A DNA stretch of 38,292 bases from contig JAAEPW010000773.1 of the NCBI GenBank assembly GCA_024232355.1, positions 1-38,292 on the forward strand, given 5' to 3'. Position 1 is the first letter of the stretch. Every line of letters starts with the position of its first letter. Made by a program: the position numbers and the translations under genes. The notes below the pieces were generated by a model. The model ran no database searches and was not told where the DNA came from. It saw only the letters and a list, made by a program, of their open reading frames with translations. The DNA is from Chloroflexota bacterium (GTDB taxonomy: Bacteria > Chloroflexota > Anaerolineae > B4-G1). Positions 16,328 to 26,127 of this stretch are shown here, piece after piece.

Positions 16328-18354
16328 TTAGTAACTCCTCAGGATAAGGGGGAGATAAATTGTGTGATTTGCCATCCCTTGCCCATTACTAACTGAAGAG
16401 AAATTCCCCGCTCGGTCCATAACGCGAACGTGAACTTTTCCGGATGGTTGTAACATCCAGGAAATATCAGTTGTACCGCCGGTAACTGTGAACTCGGCGA
16501 ATTGCTCAAAGTCTGCCGTGTGACTGAGTTGTACGCTATCGACGCCGCTATTATCATCGCTGGCAGTCACCTGCACAGTGACATTTTGCTCTGCCATCAC
16601 ACTGACGGCTTGGGTTGGTTGAGCAATGATCTCTATATGGGTCACTTGCGGTGGGTTTGGGTCATAGATGATGCCGTCTTGGAATGGTCCATATTGGTGA
16701 CCAGTTGTATCACGGAATTTGACAAATACTGTACGTTGCAGAATCAGGTTGCCGTAGGTATCCAGGACCCAATCGGTGTGGGTAGGATCTGCTGGATTGA
16801 CAGAAATCCAATCCGTGGTATGTCCGGCTGGACCAAAGCCGCCATCGTTGCTGAATCTGACTGCTGTGATATTATCGGCCATGTTCCAGCCATATTTCAG
16901 AGTAACGGTCGGGATAGATGTGTACAACGCGCCGTCGTTGATAGTCAACCAGTAACCAGAGTTATACGTCGAACTGGTTCCTAACTCTATCACATAGCCT
17001 TGCCCATCATCTAATTGGGCCACGTTGGTGATCACTGTGCCTGCCGCTGCCTCTTGCGCCTCGACCGCGAACGCAACGATGGTCGGTGTGTTGGAGATGA
17101 CTCGACCCGACCAGTGTAATTGCCCCCCCGCCACAGTTACCGGGCCACCGTCGCTGGCCCAGGCGCTACCTGTGATATAGGTGGTGTGGGCCGGAATCGA
17201 GTCGGTCAAGGTGGCTGTCACCGTTGTAGAACGATTGTTGCGCAGGGAAAACGTGTACGTCAGGGTGTCGCCCGGCTCCACACTGGTCAAGTTGACCGAT
17301 TTGGATGAATGTAGCAAGGCTGGGGCCATCGAGGTAGTTGCGTACAGGTGTGGTGTCGCGTCATCCCGAAAATCACGCCAGATCAGGTTGGCATGACCAC
17401 CAGGGGTGACAGCCAAGACGGGCCACTCACGGCTGGGGCTAGCGACGTCGTCACTGGCGCGGGAGTTGGTGCTCCAATTGAGGGGGCCAGGGCTGAGCCT
17501 AGCGGTGTAGATACTCCACTGGTGAGGAGGAGTGAGCAAATCCCGGCCATCCATCCAGGCGACCAACACGTTACCACAGTCATCGGCGGCCAGGGTTGGC
17601 TGACCCTGAGGATGGATGGTCGCGTCGTCATTCAGGCGTTGAGGAACAATACCTGTCCAGGTGTCCTTTCCAACCGGCAGCTTGGAGACATAAATATCCC
17701 AGTTACTGTCATTATCGGTGGCGTTTCTCTCGTCGGCCCAGGCAACGTAAACGTTGCCGAACGAATCTATGGCGATGGCAGGATCAACCTGGTCTATGCC
17801 GTCGTCATCGGGGTTGACACGTTGGTTGTTGCTCTGACTCCACTCGCCGCCAGTGTTCCAGATGGGGTCGTTGGCAGCTATTTTTTCGTGGTAGACGTCG
17901 CTGTTGCCCTGGCGAAAATCGGCCCAGGTGAAATGAAGTGTGTGGTCGTTATGCAGAGCCAAAGCTGGAGATGTCCGGTCTTTTTGAAAGACGCTATCGG
18001 TGATCCGCACGTTTGGTCCCCAAGTCCCAGTCCCGACCATCCGCTTGCTGGCGTAAATGTAGGTATCGTTCTCGTGGTTGCCAACGGTATCGCGACTATC
18101 CCGCCAGGCGGCGTATACGTTGCCGGATGCGTCCGCCACCAGCACGGGTGACCAGACCTGCCCACTGCCCGAGTTGACCTTTTCCGGCACGCTCCAAGTA
18201 CCGCCACTAACTGGCCGGTTGGTGTAGTAGAGGTCATACGCGGCATTGCGAGTATCCACCCAAACCGCATGTAGCAAGTTAGTGCCATCCATAGCCAAAG
18301 CTGGGCGGCTGCTGGGAGCAACTGTACCAGTGATGATTTTTCCTACCTCCCAAG
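16328..18354 (-). pseudogene. Secreted beta-propeller/DUF11 protein, 3' part (split by IS66)
   Basis: This is the downstream piece of a gene whose 5' piece lies at 20180-20422. From the insertion point the frame reads WEVGKIITGTVAPSSRPALA and continues to the stop at 16328: 672 codons after the junction. The N-terminal ~320 residues are propeller-like repeats (ASGNVYAAWRDSRD, SFGNVYVAWADERN, DCGNVLVAWMDGRD), spaced about 60-70 residues apart. A DUF11-type domain follows (LTSVEPGDTLTYTFSLRNN), then Ig-like sequence, and the tail IYLPLILRSY. This piece has no start with a ribosome site and no signal peptide of its own; a TTG at 18298 would be a poor start. The intact ancestor would be 753 residues. 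The sequence shows no other damage, so the split is probably recent. Confidence 0.85.
18347..18354. repeat. Target-site duplication, left copy
   Basis: CTCCCAAG directly abuts the left inverted repeat and is repeated exactly at 20180-20187. Eight bases is the usual duplication for IS66-family elements. Confidence 0.92.
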
Positions 18355-18376
18355 GTATCTTCTCAAAAATCCGGGG
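18355..18376 (+). repeat. IS66 left inverted repeat
   Basis: 22 bases matching the reverse complement of 20158-20179 at 21 positions; the difference is at the thirteenth base. Confidence 0.92.
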
Positions 18377-18487
18377 CAGAACCGAAATAACAAATCTCTA
18401 ACGTTATTCTAACGTAAATTCAACAAACAAGTGTTACAGTCAATGTTGCTGGTGATAGATAAAAGAGAGAGTAAAAGTTGAGATAAT

Positions 18488-20152
18488 ATGCTAGAAGGCT
18501 TTGATCCCAATCAAATTCAGGACGATGAAGGAGCACGTCGAGCCATCGTGATGTTGCTCAATCTGGTCGAAGAACTCAAGTCGGAGAACCAGAAATTACG
18601 AGAGCAAAACCAACGCTTGCGTGACGAAATCAATCGACTCAAAGGTGAACAGGGAAAGCCGAACATCAAAGCGAACAAAAAGAAAAACGGATCTAGCTCA
18701 ACTGATTATTCTTCGGAAAAGGAACGTCACCGACCCAAGAAACGGCGTAAACAGAGTAAAAAGGAAAAGATCGAGATTGACCGAGAACAAGTTCTAAGAG
18801 TTGATCCTGAGACGTTACCAGAAGATGCAAAGTTCAAGGGATACGAAGATGTCGTTGTGCAAGACATCAAAATCGAGACGGATAACGTACTTTTCCGCAA
18901 AGAAAAGTACCACTCTGCTTCCCAACACAAAGTGTATATAGCCAATCTACCAGTGGGCTACGAAGGTCAGTTCGGACCGGGAATCAAGTCTTGGATCGTA
19001 GTGATGTACTTTGCGATGAACGTCACGGAACCCAAGATAATAACGTTTTTGGAAACAGTGGGTATCTACATCTCTACCGGTCAAATCTCCGAGATTTTGC
19101 ACGGTGAAGTCGGAGGTCTGCACACTGAGAAAGAAGAAATCTACAAAGCAGGCTTGCGCAGCACACCGTGGCAACAAATTGATGATACTGCCACACGTGT
19201 AAATGGACAAAATCAGTACACCCACGTTGTTTGCAATCCATTTTACACTGCATATTTTACCAAACCCCACAAAGATCGTTTGACCGTGTTACAAGTATTG
19301 TGGGGTGATCGCCCACTGATGTTTTGTCTCAACGACTTGGCCTACGCCTATTTGGAGTCATATAGTTTTTCTAAAGTCAAGCGAAACAAGTTGGCGCAAC
19401 TTCCGCGAGAGCAAATGTTCATTCGAGCCGAATTCGAAGCATTACTCGAAGAACGTTTGCCCGAGTTGGGTGTCCGTCAGTTCAAACAGGTTCTGGAAGC
19501 AGCTGCCATTGCCGCTTACCACACTCAGGACGAGTTCCCGATTGTAGACCTGCTGCTTGCTGACGATGCGGGACAGTTCAAGCAAATTGTCGAATCCTTG
19601 GCCTTGTGCTGGATACACGATGGTCGTCACTACAAGAAGCTGATGCCATCCATCGAATATCACCGTCGACTGTTGGACGAATTCCTAACAAAGTTCTGGT
19701 CATTTTACCACGAGTTACACGCTTACCGTCTCAATCCCACAAAAGATGAACGAGAACGTCTAGATACCGAATTCGATGAGTTGTTCTCCACAGTAACAAA
19801 CTATCATGATCTCGACGACCGCATTGCCAAGACCAAAGCCAAGAAGGTTGAATTGTTGCAAGTCTTGGAACACCCGGAAATTCCTCTCCACAACAACGAC
19901 TCAGAACTGGGTGCTCGGAAACAAAAACCCAAACTGAACATTTCTTTCGGTCCCCGCACCGACGCCGGAGTCAAGATATGGGACACTGGCCTGACTATAG
20001 TGGCAACTGCTCGCAAGTTAGGTGTAAATGTTCTCGACTACTTTCGCGACCGTATTTCCCGAGTCAACCAGATGCCTAGTTTATCCAGTTTGATTGAACA
20101 GAGAGCCGCAGATAGTCACTTGGACTTGTCCTGGCAGAACGAACCACCATAG
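18488..20152 (+). CDS. tnpC: IS66-family transposase (TnpC type)
   Basis: 554 residues, slightly longer than most IS66 TnpC proteins. The N-terminus has the typical leucine-zipper coiled coil (LVEELKSENQKLREQNQRL) followed by a basic stretch (KKRRKQSKKEK). The catalytic DDE triad is visible: D232/D233 in QQIDDTATRV, D359/D360 in LLADDAGQF, and E473 in NNDSELGAR. The characteristic CWIHDGRHY follows the second Asp, in the position of the family's CWAH.RR motif. The ribosome site is weak (a purine-rich stretch about 10 bases before the ATG), which is common for transposases. The reading frame is intact and spans nearly the whole element. Confidence 0.95.
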   Translation: MLEGFDPNQIQDDEGARRAIVMLLNLVEELKSENQKLREQNQRLRDEINRLKGEQGKPNIKANKKKNGSSSTDYSSEKERHRPKKRRKQSKKEKIEIDREQVLRVDPETLPEDAKFKGYEDVVVQDIKIETDNVLFRKEKYHSASQHKVYIANLPVGYEGQFGPGIKSWIVVMYFAMNVTEPKIITFLETVGIYISTGQISEILHGEVGGLHTEKEEIYKAGLRSTPWQQIDDTATRVNGQNQYTHVVCNPFYTAYFTKPHKDRLTVLQVLWGDRPLMFCLNDLAYAYLESYSFSKVKRNKLAQLPREQMFIRAEFEALLEERLPELGVRQFKQVLEAAAIAAYHTQDEFPIVDLLLADDAGQFKQIVESLALCWIHDGRHYKKLMPSIEYHRRLLDEFLTKFWSFYHELHAYRLNPTKDERERLDTEFDELFSTVTNYHDLDDRIAKTKAKKVELLQVLEHPEIPLHNNDSELGARKQKPKLNISFGPRTDAGVKIWDTGLTIVATARKLGVNVLDYFRDRISRVNQMPSLSSLIEQRAADSHLDLSWQNEPP

Positions 20153-20157
20153 ATTTA

Positions 20158-20179
20158 CCCCGGATTATTGAGAAGATAC
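20158..20179 (-). repeat. IS66 right inverted repeat
   Basis: 22 bases, reverse complement of 18355-18376 with one mismatch; it starts six bases after the transposase stop. Confidence 0.92.
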
Positions 20180-20187
20180 CTCCCAAG
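20180..20187. repeat. Target-site duplication, right copy
   Basis: CTCCCAAG, identical to 18347-18354, directly after the right inverted repeat. Confidence 0.92.
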
Positions 20188-20422
20188 CGCCATCATCAAC
20201 ACTGTAACTTAAAGTGAGGGTAGGACCATTTGAGGCAATCTCATCAATCCAAAGTATGTAGGCATTGCCTGCAACATCTACACCAAAATCAGATAAACCT
20301 AAAACATGCCCATCATCTACTTGGAAATTGACATTCCAGGGCAAGGTGGGGGCAGCACTTACAGGAACAACCAGCAAACTAGTGATAACTAAACTTGTGA
20401 TTAGACTCGTTGTTATTTTCAT
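20180..20422 (-). pseudogene. Secreted beta-propeller/DUF11 protein, 5' part (split by IS66)
   Basis: 81 codons of the original gene, from the ATG at 20422 (GGAGGT at 20433-20428) to the insertion point. Translation now runs four more codons into the IS (VSSQ) and stops at 20165. Residues 1-24 are a signal peptide (MKITTSLITSLVITSLLVVP, cleavage near VSAA). The rest (VDVAGNAYILWIDE) matches the propeller motif of the 3' piece (ASGNVYAAWRDSRD), showing that the two belong together. It starts 14 bases after the RHS gene stop, so it was the last gene of the operon. The 85-residue product that could still be made would be a secreted fragment. Confidence 0.88.
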
Positions 20423-20436
20423 CTGCTACCTCCACT

Positions 20437-23400
20437 TTAGCGATTGTAATGAAACTTGTAGTTATACTTTGCAGGGTTAGTGTGATAATCAAGTGGAACT
20501 ATGTCATCATCACCCAATGACCCATAAAGCCCTAACCCAAAAACAACTGCTTGTGGGCTTTTTGTCGCTACTTTTGCACCGACTCTCCCTGCGATTTTTA
20601 AAGGCGTCATCCCTGTTAGTGCTTTGATTATAAATTTAACAACTTGTTTTCGGACAATGCCAAGTCCAGATGGATCTTTGGCAGTAACTAGCCCTTCATC
20701 AAGTTGTGGTAGTGTGCCTTGCTGAATTGGATTGTTGGATATCACACCATTATTCGAGGATGAGGATTTTTTTTGTACAGAACCTTTATCCTCAGTATTA
20801 TCATATCCATTGTCATCAATTGGTGGTAGCGAAGGCGAAGGAGGGGGTTGCAGTAAATAGCTTATGGCTCCCCCAATCACTCCGCCCAAAGTAGCGCTAC
20901 CTTCAAAAGCAGTGAAACTGACAAGAGTAACTCCCTCTAGCTTGAAACTGAGAGCCAGAGTATATAAACCAGCCTCTGCACCCAACGCTAAAGTTCCTCC
21001 AGCCAATGCACCTAAAAATGTCCCTTTTGCTATGTTCTGTCCCGTAGCACCAGCATAAATGCCACCAGCTACAGCCCCAGCGATTATCGCCACTGTTACT
21101 GTAATTGGAGCAAATATTACAGCAGCGGTGATAACCAAGGCCGTTCCGACAGCATAAAGAATGGTCTCGGCATTTTTTGCAATAAATTCTCCCACATCGC
21201 CAATAGCATCTCCTACAGCTTTTCCAACATTGCATATCCCATCCCAAAGATCACCCCAAAAATCATGCCCTGTAGGGTCAATGTACTTGAGCGGATTGTT
21301 AACCACATAACTATACCGATTGAACGATTGTGGATTCCCCGGCTGAGGCACAATCGTATCAGGACTCAAGAACCGCCCTAACTCTGGATCATAGTAGCGC
21401 GCCTGGTAAAAGGCCAGACCGGTTTCGGGATCAAGCTCCTGACCGGTGTAGAGGTGGCGCACCCGGTCCGGCGTGGTGTTGGAGCGCAAGCCGCCGAATG
21501 GTTTATAGCTGGCGTGCCCGGCGACGCGCCCACTACCATCAGAAACCGCCGAGGCAGATCCGAGGTGGTCGCCGTGGTGAAAGTAGGTGATGCCCTGATT
21601 GTCAGTAGAGGCCAGGCGGCGCCCCCCGGCAAAAATGTGGCGCACTTTTTCAAAGCGATTTTCCTGATACAGGCCACCGATGTACCGGGTGACACCCTCC
21701 ATCGCAGTGGCCTTTTTGACCCGGCTGCCGGCAGCATCATAGGCAAACTCTGTGACGGCAGGTCGGACGACGGGCATCATGTCGGTGCTGGGCAGGTTGA
21801 CGGCGATGCGCACCGGGCGGTTGTCATAATTGTAGGTGAATCTGCGCCAGCCGTCGGACAACATATTACCGTTGGCATCATAGACAAAATCGCGACCCTC
21901 GCTGGTGGCGGTGACGGCGTGGACGTGGTCGGGGTCGTCGTAGGTGTAGGTCACATCCCCCTTGCGCGTCAGATTGCCGATGGCGTTGTACTCATAGTCA
22001 ATAAAGTCGAGTTGGCCGCTACTGAGCGTATCGGTGAGCACGGCCTGCGCCAGGCGGTCGAGGTCGTCGTAGGCAAAGGTCTGGACTGTGTGAGCGACCG
22101 TATCGCTGATGGTGGTGACGTTGCCAACAGGGTCGTAGGCATAGCCAAAGCCTTGCAGCGTGCCGCTCACAGGGCTAGAAGTCTCGATAGTCGCCAGTCG
22201 AAAGCTCTGCGGGTCGTAGGCGTACTGGGTCGTCACGCCGTTATCGTAGGCCAACATCGTCACCTGTCCCAGGGCATTGTAGCTGATCTGACTGACGTAA
22301 TCACCGATGCCCGGCGCGCCGCTCACGCTCTGCAAGCGACCGGCGCTATCGTATCCGTATGTCACCACCGCCCCATCGGGATAGGTCAAGCCATGAACGC
22401 GCCCCAGGAGATCGTAAGCAGTTTGAGTGGTATAGATTTGCCCATCCAGGCCCTTGTACGTCTTGGTAACGCGCCCGTGGCGGTCGTAGGTATAGGTCTC
22501 CCAGCCGGAACTGTCCCGCATCCGGCAGAGACGGCCCGTTCCATAGGCGCAGGTGTCGTAGGTGTAGGTCGCGTCTATACCGGTGGGATAATCTTTGAGA
22601 GCCAGACGGTTGAGAGGATCGTACTCGAACCGGATGGTGTTGCTGAGCGCATCGGTCTGGGCAATCAGGTTGCCGACGGCGTCATACCCATATATCCAGT
22701 CGCCCATATCAAAGTCAGACATCGCCACTTTGCGGCCCAGCGTGTCATAGGCCATTGTAGCCGAGTTCCCCAAGGCATCGGTGACGACGGTAAGATGGCC
22801 CAACGGACTATAGGCGTAGGTGGTGGTGTAGGTCTCACCGGCGTTGAACTCTAGCACCTGGGCCAGCCGTCCAAAGGCGTCGCGGACGGCAGTGCGGGCA
22901 TGACCATTGGCATCGGTGACAGTGGTGGCACGGCGGTCGTAGGCTGCGATGGTCTGGCTACCATCAGGCTGCGTCGTCGTGATAACGCGCCCCAGGGGGT
23001 CGTACTCGTAATACACGTGGGGGGCGGTGATGGGCGGCGTGGCGTAGAGGGTGGTGGTGTAGGTATCCACAGTGTAGGGCAAGTACTTGCGCTCGACCAG
23101 TCCCCGGCTATTGTACGCTTGCGTACCATGGACGATCTGGTTGAGTGGATTGTCGCCGTCCAGTTGTTTGGTCTGCACCGGGCGGCCCAATCCGTCAAAG
23201 AAGGTAAACAGGGTGACAAACTCATTGCAGCCGCTACAGACACGGGATTGAGTCTTGAGGTAAAAGCGGCGCGTGGATCCGCCCTCGGCAAAATCGTCGT
23301 AATCGTAAATGGTGGTAGGCAGCGTCTCGCCAGGGGCATAGACCTCGACCACCCGGCCCAAGTTGTCAAAGACGGTGTGCGTAGTTTCGCCATTGACGTC

Positions 23401-26076
23401 GGTGACGGCATTGGGCTGGCCAAAGAGGTAACCATTGGGACCACCGTAGAAAGAGTCAGCCTCGTAGCTGTAGATCACCTGGTGTCCCATCGCGTTGGTC
23501 ACGGTGATGGGATACATCTGGTAGAGTGGATCATACTGTACGGTAGACGTATAGCCCCGCGCATTGGTGGTCTGTACGACGTTGCCATATTCGTCATAAT
23601 CCACTGTGGCAGTGGGGTTGGGATCACCGTCGAGCCAGTCCTTGGTCTTGGTGACACTGCCGTGAGTGGGCGGATCGGTGTGGCTGGCGTTGCCATCGTA
23701 AAAGAGCCAGCCCTCTTTGAGCTTGTTATCGCTGGCATCGTACTGGGCAGTGTGGGATGGGGTGTTGAGGATGTGGACAGCAGGATTGTAGCTATAGTCA
23801 ATGAGGGTGTAGGTATCGTCGGTGGGATCGTCGGGAGCGCCCAGATAATCAATGCGAGTGGGGTTGCCATAGTCGTCGTATTGGTAGGCGGTTTGGGAGT
23901 GGACGGGCGTGGCGTAGCCGTCATACAGGACGGTTTCTTCTTGTACCATATAGGGGAAGACTACCGTATAGGGTAAGACTACCGTGCCGGTGCTGGTGAT
24001 GGTACGGGTCTGCCAGGTAGTAACGCGCTGGCTATACAGCGTGCCATCAGCGGTATATTGCGATACCGTGATGGGACGCCCTTGTAGGATTTTGTCCTGG
24101 TGGAAGTAGTTTTCAGTATAATGTCCGGCGGGGTCGGTAGCACGGGCGTAGCCAAAGCCCCGGAACTCGCGCTCGACAGGGTCGTGGTAGCCACTGACAA
24201 AGGTGAAGGTGAGGGTGCGGGTATTGCCCATACCATCATTTTGAGTGACAGTGTGTATGGTTTGGACAGGGTAGGGTAAATGGGTATTGCTATAAATGGT
24301 GGAAGGTTTGTAAGTAACAATTGTCGAGCCACCGATACCGTTGTTGATTGATAGCAGCAAGTCAACTTGTACTACACTGTTTATTTCAGTTGCCCGAGTA
24401 GGTTCATAATCACGTGCTGACACCTGATCAACTGATCCATCGCCATTAACATCAACTGAACGTACGCCTTTATCACGATGTGCGCTATCAACAAAACTTA
24501 GCGGGACACTCCAACTGTCATCTCGTGCCCATCCATGTCCAGTGTTTATGTATGTTACTCGGGTTGGTTCATAATCACGTGCTGATACCTGATCAACCAA
24601 TCCGTCACTGTTGACATCAACCATTCGCACACCTTTGTCACGATGTCCTGTGTCGATAAAACTCAAAGGCAAATCCCAACTATCATCTCGTATCCATCCA
24701 TGTCCAGTGTTTATGTATGTTGCACGGGTTGGCTCATAATCACGTGCTGATACCTGATCAACCAATCCGTCGCCATTGATATCGACCATTCGTACACCTT
24801 TGTCGCGATGCTCAGCATCGATGAAACTCAAAGGCAAATCCCAACTATCATCTCGTATCCATCCATGTCCAGTGTTTATGTATGTTACTCGGGTTGGTTC
24901 ATAATCACGTGCTGATACCTGATCAATCAATCCATCACCATTGATATCAACCATTCGCACGCCTTTGTCACGATGTCCTGTGTCGATAAAACTCAAAGGC
25001 AAATCCCAACTATCATCTCGTATCCATCCATGTAAATTGGCTACATAATTGAAACTGGTTGGTGGTGATGCGTTAATTTCATCACTGCCAATCTCCTGAA
25101 TTTGCTTCAAGAGAGATCTGTGAGAAATTGGGCTGTACTCGTATTCAAGTACATATTTCCGAACTAACACAGCATCCACCTTCACTGTCACTGTCATCAA
25201 TCGTTGCCCTGTCACAATCAACGCACCACTACGATAACTCGAGGCTGTATCCGTCCGCTCCTCCCATCCAAAATCAACGCGGTACCTTGGGTCCAGATCG
25301 GTCGTACTATTACCCGTCCACTTGATCTGCTCCGGATAAACTTGCCCCTGATCCTGGAAATAGCTGAAGGTCATATAGTTGCCGTAGGTGTCCACCACGT
25401 AGCTCAAGTTCCACTGAAACACCCCAAGACCATTGTCCAGACAAGCATAGGGGGCCTGGACGCAGGTGGAGGCATCCTGCCCGTAAACGTACCTGGTTCC
25501 AGCTTTGTCCCACACCTCCCAATAGTTGCCGTAAAACACAAACTTTTGAAACTGGCTCTCGATCTTGGCCCGATACTCGTCGCCGCCCACATTCACTAAT
25601 TCAGCATTGCCCACCGGAGAAGACCACATAAAGGTATCGCTGCTGTCGTAGCTGGGCGCGCCATCCTTGGTGCTGCGCTCGATCTTGCCCAACTGCAAGT
25701 CCCAGCCCACGCTCAGCGGGCCGTTGCCCATCCGGCTGTTGTAGACCAGGGCCAGGTTGGGACCAATCCCATTGCAGCCCGATGGAGTCGGGATCGGGTA
25801 CTTGGTCACGGCAGCGCTGGTAAAGAGATCAGCCTGGAACCCGGTCAGCACGTCGGCCTGGGCGGTGGAGCCGGTTGGGCTGGCACTGTTGTTAGTCGGA
25901 GGTGGGGTCTGGTTTGCGGATGTGGCGGCCGGTGCTGTATTAGGTATGGGTGCTACCATTGGCTCTGAGTCTGGTTCTGGCACCTTGGCCAGGGCGATGG
26001 CAGCCAGGTTGAATAGCATAACAAAGGCAATTCCAGCAGAGACAATGCATTTGATAGATAGACGGTAGAATTTCAT
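20437..26076 (-). CDS. Secreted SpvB/RHS-repeat protein with hydrophobic C-terminal tip
   Basis: 1879 residues from the ATG at 26076 (GAGGAG at 26090-26085). The signal peptide is about residues 1-32 (CIVSAGIAFVMLFNLAAIAL). An SpvB-like N-terminal part follows (YNSRMGNGPLSVGWDLQLGK). Then come four 55-residue repeats with DINGDGLIDQVSARDYEPTR, FG-GAP-like and probably calcium-binding. A long YD/RHS shell follows (repeats of YDxxGR type, about residues 720-1480), ending in the RHS core motif YTGQELDPETGLAFYQARYY...LSPD...NNPLKYIDPTGH. After that is a ~270-residue variable tip with glycine-rich membrane-like helices (ITAAVIFAPITVTVAIIAGA) and no recognised toxin domain. RHS shells enclose or deliver a tip; no immunity-like gene follows. 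It is 52 bases after the megaprotein stop, in the same operon. Confidence 0.88.
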   Translation of the reverse strand: MKFYRLSIKCIVSAGIAFVMLFNLAAIALAKVPEPDSEPMVAPIPNTAPAATSANQTPPPTNNSASPTGSTAQADVLTGFQADLFTSAAVTKYPIPTPSGCNGIGPNLALVYNSRMGNGPLSVGWDLQLGKIERSTKDGAPSYDSSDTFMWSSPVGNAELVNVGGDEYRAKIESQFQKFVFYGNYWEVWDKAGTRYVYGQDASTCVQAPYACLDNGLGVFQWNLSYVVDTYGNYMTFSYFQDQGQVYPEQIKWTGNSTTDLDPRYRVDFGWEERTDTASSYRSGALIVTGQRLMTVTVKVDAVLVRKYVLEYEYSPISHRSLLKQIQEIGSDEINASPPTSFNYVANLHGWIRDDSWDLPLSFIDTGHRDKGVRMVDINGDGLIDQVSARDYEPTRVTYINTGHGWIRDDSWDLPLSFIDAEHRDKGVRMVDINGDGLVDQVSARDYEPTRATYINTGHGWIRDDSWDLPLSFIDTGHRDKGVRMVDVNSDGLVDQVSARDYEPTRVTYINTGHGWARDDSWSVPLSFVDSAHRDKGVRSVDVNGDGSVDQVSARDYEPTRATEINSVVQVDLLLSINNGIGGSTIVTYKPSTIYSNTHLPYPVQTIHTVTQNDGMGNTRTLTFTFVSGYHDPVEREFRGFGYARATDPAGHYTENYFHQDKILQGRPITVSQYTADGTLYSQRVTTWQTRTITSTGTVVLPYTVVFPYMVQEETVLYDGYATPVHSQTAYQYDDYGNPTRIDYLGAPDDPTDDTYTLIDYSYNPAVHILNTPSHTAQYDASDNKLKEGWLFYDGNASHTDPPTHGSVTKTKDWLDGDPNPTATVDYDEYGNVVQTTNARGYTSTVQYDPLYQMYPITVTNAMGHQVIYSYEADSFYGGPNGYLFGQPNAVTDVNGETTHTVFDNLGRVVEVYAPGETLPTTIYDYDDFAEGGSTRRFYLKTQSRVCSGCNEFVTLFTFFDGLGRPVQTKQLDGDNPLNQIVHGTQAYNSRGLVERKYLPYTVDTYTTTLYATPPITAPHVYYEYDPLGRVITTTQPDGSQTIAAYDRRATTVTDANGHARTAVRDAFGRLAQVLEFNAGETYTTTYAYSPLGHLTVVTDALGNSATMAYDTLGRKVAMSDFDMGDWIYGYDAVGNLIAQTDALSNTIRFEYDPLNRLALKDYPTGIDATYTYDTCAYGTGRLCRMRDSSGWETYTYDRHGRVTKTYKGLDGQIYTTQTAYDLLGRVHGLTYPDGAVVTYGYDSAGRLQSVSGAPGIGDYVSQISYNALGQVTMLAYDNGVTTQYAYDPQSFRLATIETSSPVSGTLQGFGYAYDPVGNVTTISDTVAHTVQTFAYDDLDRLAQAVLTDTLSSGQLDFIDYEYNAIGNLTRKGDVTYTYDDPDHVHAVTATSEGRDFVYDANGNMLSDGWRRFTYNYDNRPVRIAVNLPSTDMMPVVRPAVTEFAYDAAGSRVKKATAMEGVTRYIGGLYQENRFEKVRHIFAGGRRLASTDNQGITYFHHGDHLGSASAVSDGSGRVAGHASYKPFGGLRSNTTPDRVRHLYTGQELDPETGLAFYQARYYDPELGRFLSPDTIVPQPGNPQSFNRYSYVVNNPLKYIDPTGHDFWGDLWDGICNVGKAVGDAIGDVGEFIAKNAETILYAVGTALVITAAVIFAPITVTVAIIAGAVAGGIYAGATGQNIAKGTFLGALAGGTLALGAEAGLYTLALSFKLEGVTLVSFTAFEGSATLGGVIGGAISYLLQPPPSPSLPPIDDNGYDNTEDKGSVQKKSSSSNNGVISNNPIQQGTLPQLDEGLVTAKDPSGLGIVRKQVVKFIIKALTGMTPLKIAGRVGAKVATKSPQAVVFGLGLYGSLGDDDIVPLDYHTNPAKYNYKFHYNR
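24370..25029 (-). repeat. Four tandem 165-bp (55-residue) repeats in the RHS gene
   Basis: Each unit begins GWIRDDSWDLPLSFID and contains HRDKGVR-V-DINGDG-DQVSARDYEPTR. The first three are nearly identical; the fourth is more diverged (GWARDDSWSVPLSFVD). The DxNxDGxxD loop is a calcium-binding type. Near-identity at the DNA level points to recent expansion or conversion. Confidence 0.85.
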
Positions 26077-26084
26077 CGGTATCA

Positions 26085-26090
26085 CTCCTC
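26085..26090 (-). promoter_or_regulatory. Ribosome site fixing the RHS start
   Basis: GAGGAG lies eight bases before the ATG at 26076. An in-frame ATG at 26106 lies upstream of this site, so 26076 is preferred. Confidence 0.7.
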
Positions 26091-26127
26091 TTTTGTTCTC
26101 GTACAAGATGCGGCAACTTGCTCCATA

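Larger units (their letters stand above)
18355..20179 (+). mobile_element. IS66-family insertion sequence, 1825 bp, complete
   Basis: The ends are 22-base inverted repeats (18355-18376 and 20158-20179), starting GTATCTTCTCAA at the left, with one mismatch. The flanks carry the 8-bp duplication CTCCCAAG. It holds a single transposase gene (tnpC-type) on the plus strand; tnpA and tnpB are absent, as in the single-gene IS66 subgroup (ISBst12-like). It is inserted against the direction of the host gene. Removing it with one duplicate joins 20180 to 18346 in frame (GAWEVGKII). The open transposase and near-perfect ends suggest it may still be able to move. Confidence 0.93.

Noticed and set aside
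21454..23976. Long plus-strand open frames opposite the RHS core
   Set aside because: Shadows of the GC-rich RHS repeats; the composition is Val/Gly/Asp-rich and without domain features.
24370..25029. Regularly spaced near-identical units that could suggest a CRISPR array
   Set aside because: The units are 165 bases, directly adjacent, in frame and coding; there are no short palindromic repeats with unique spacers and no cas genes.
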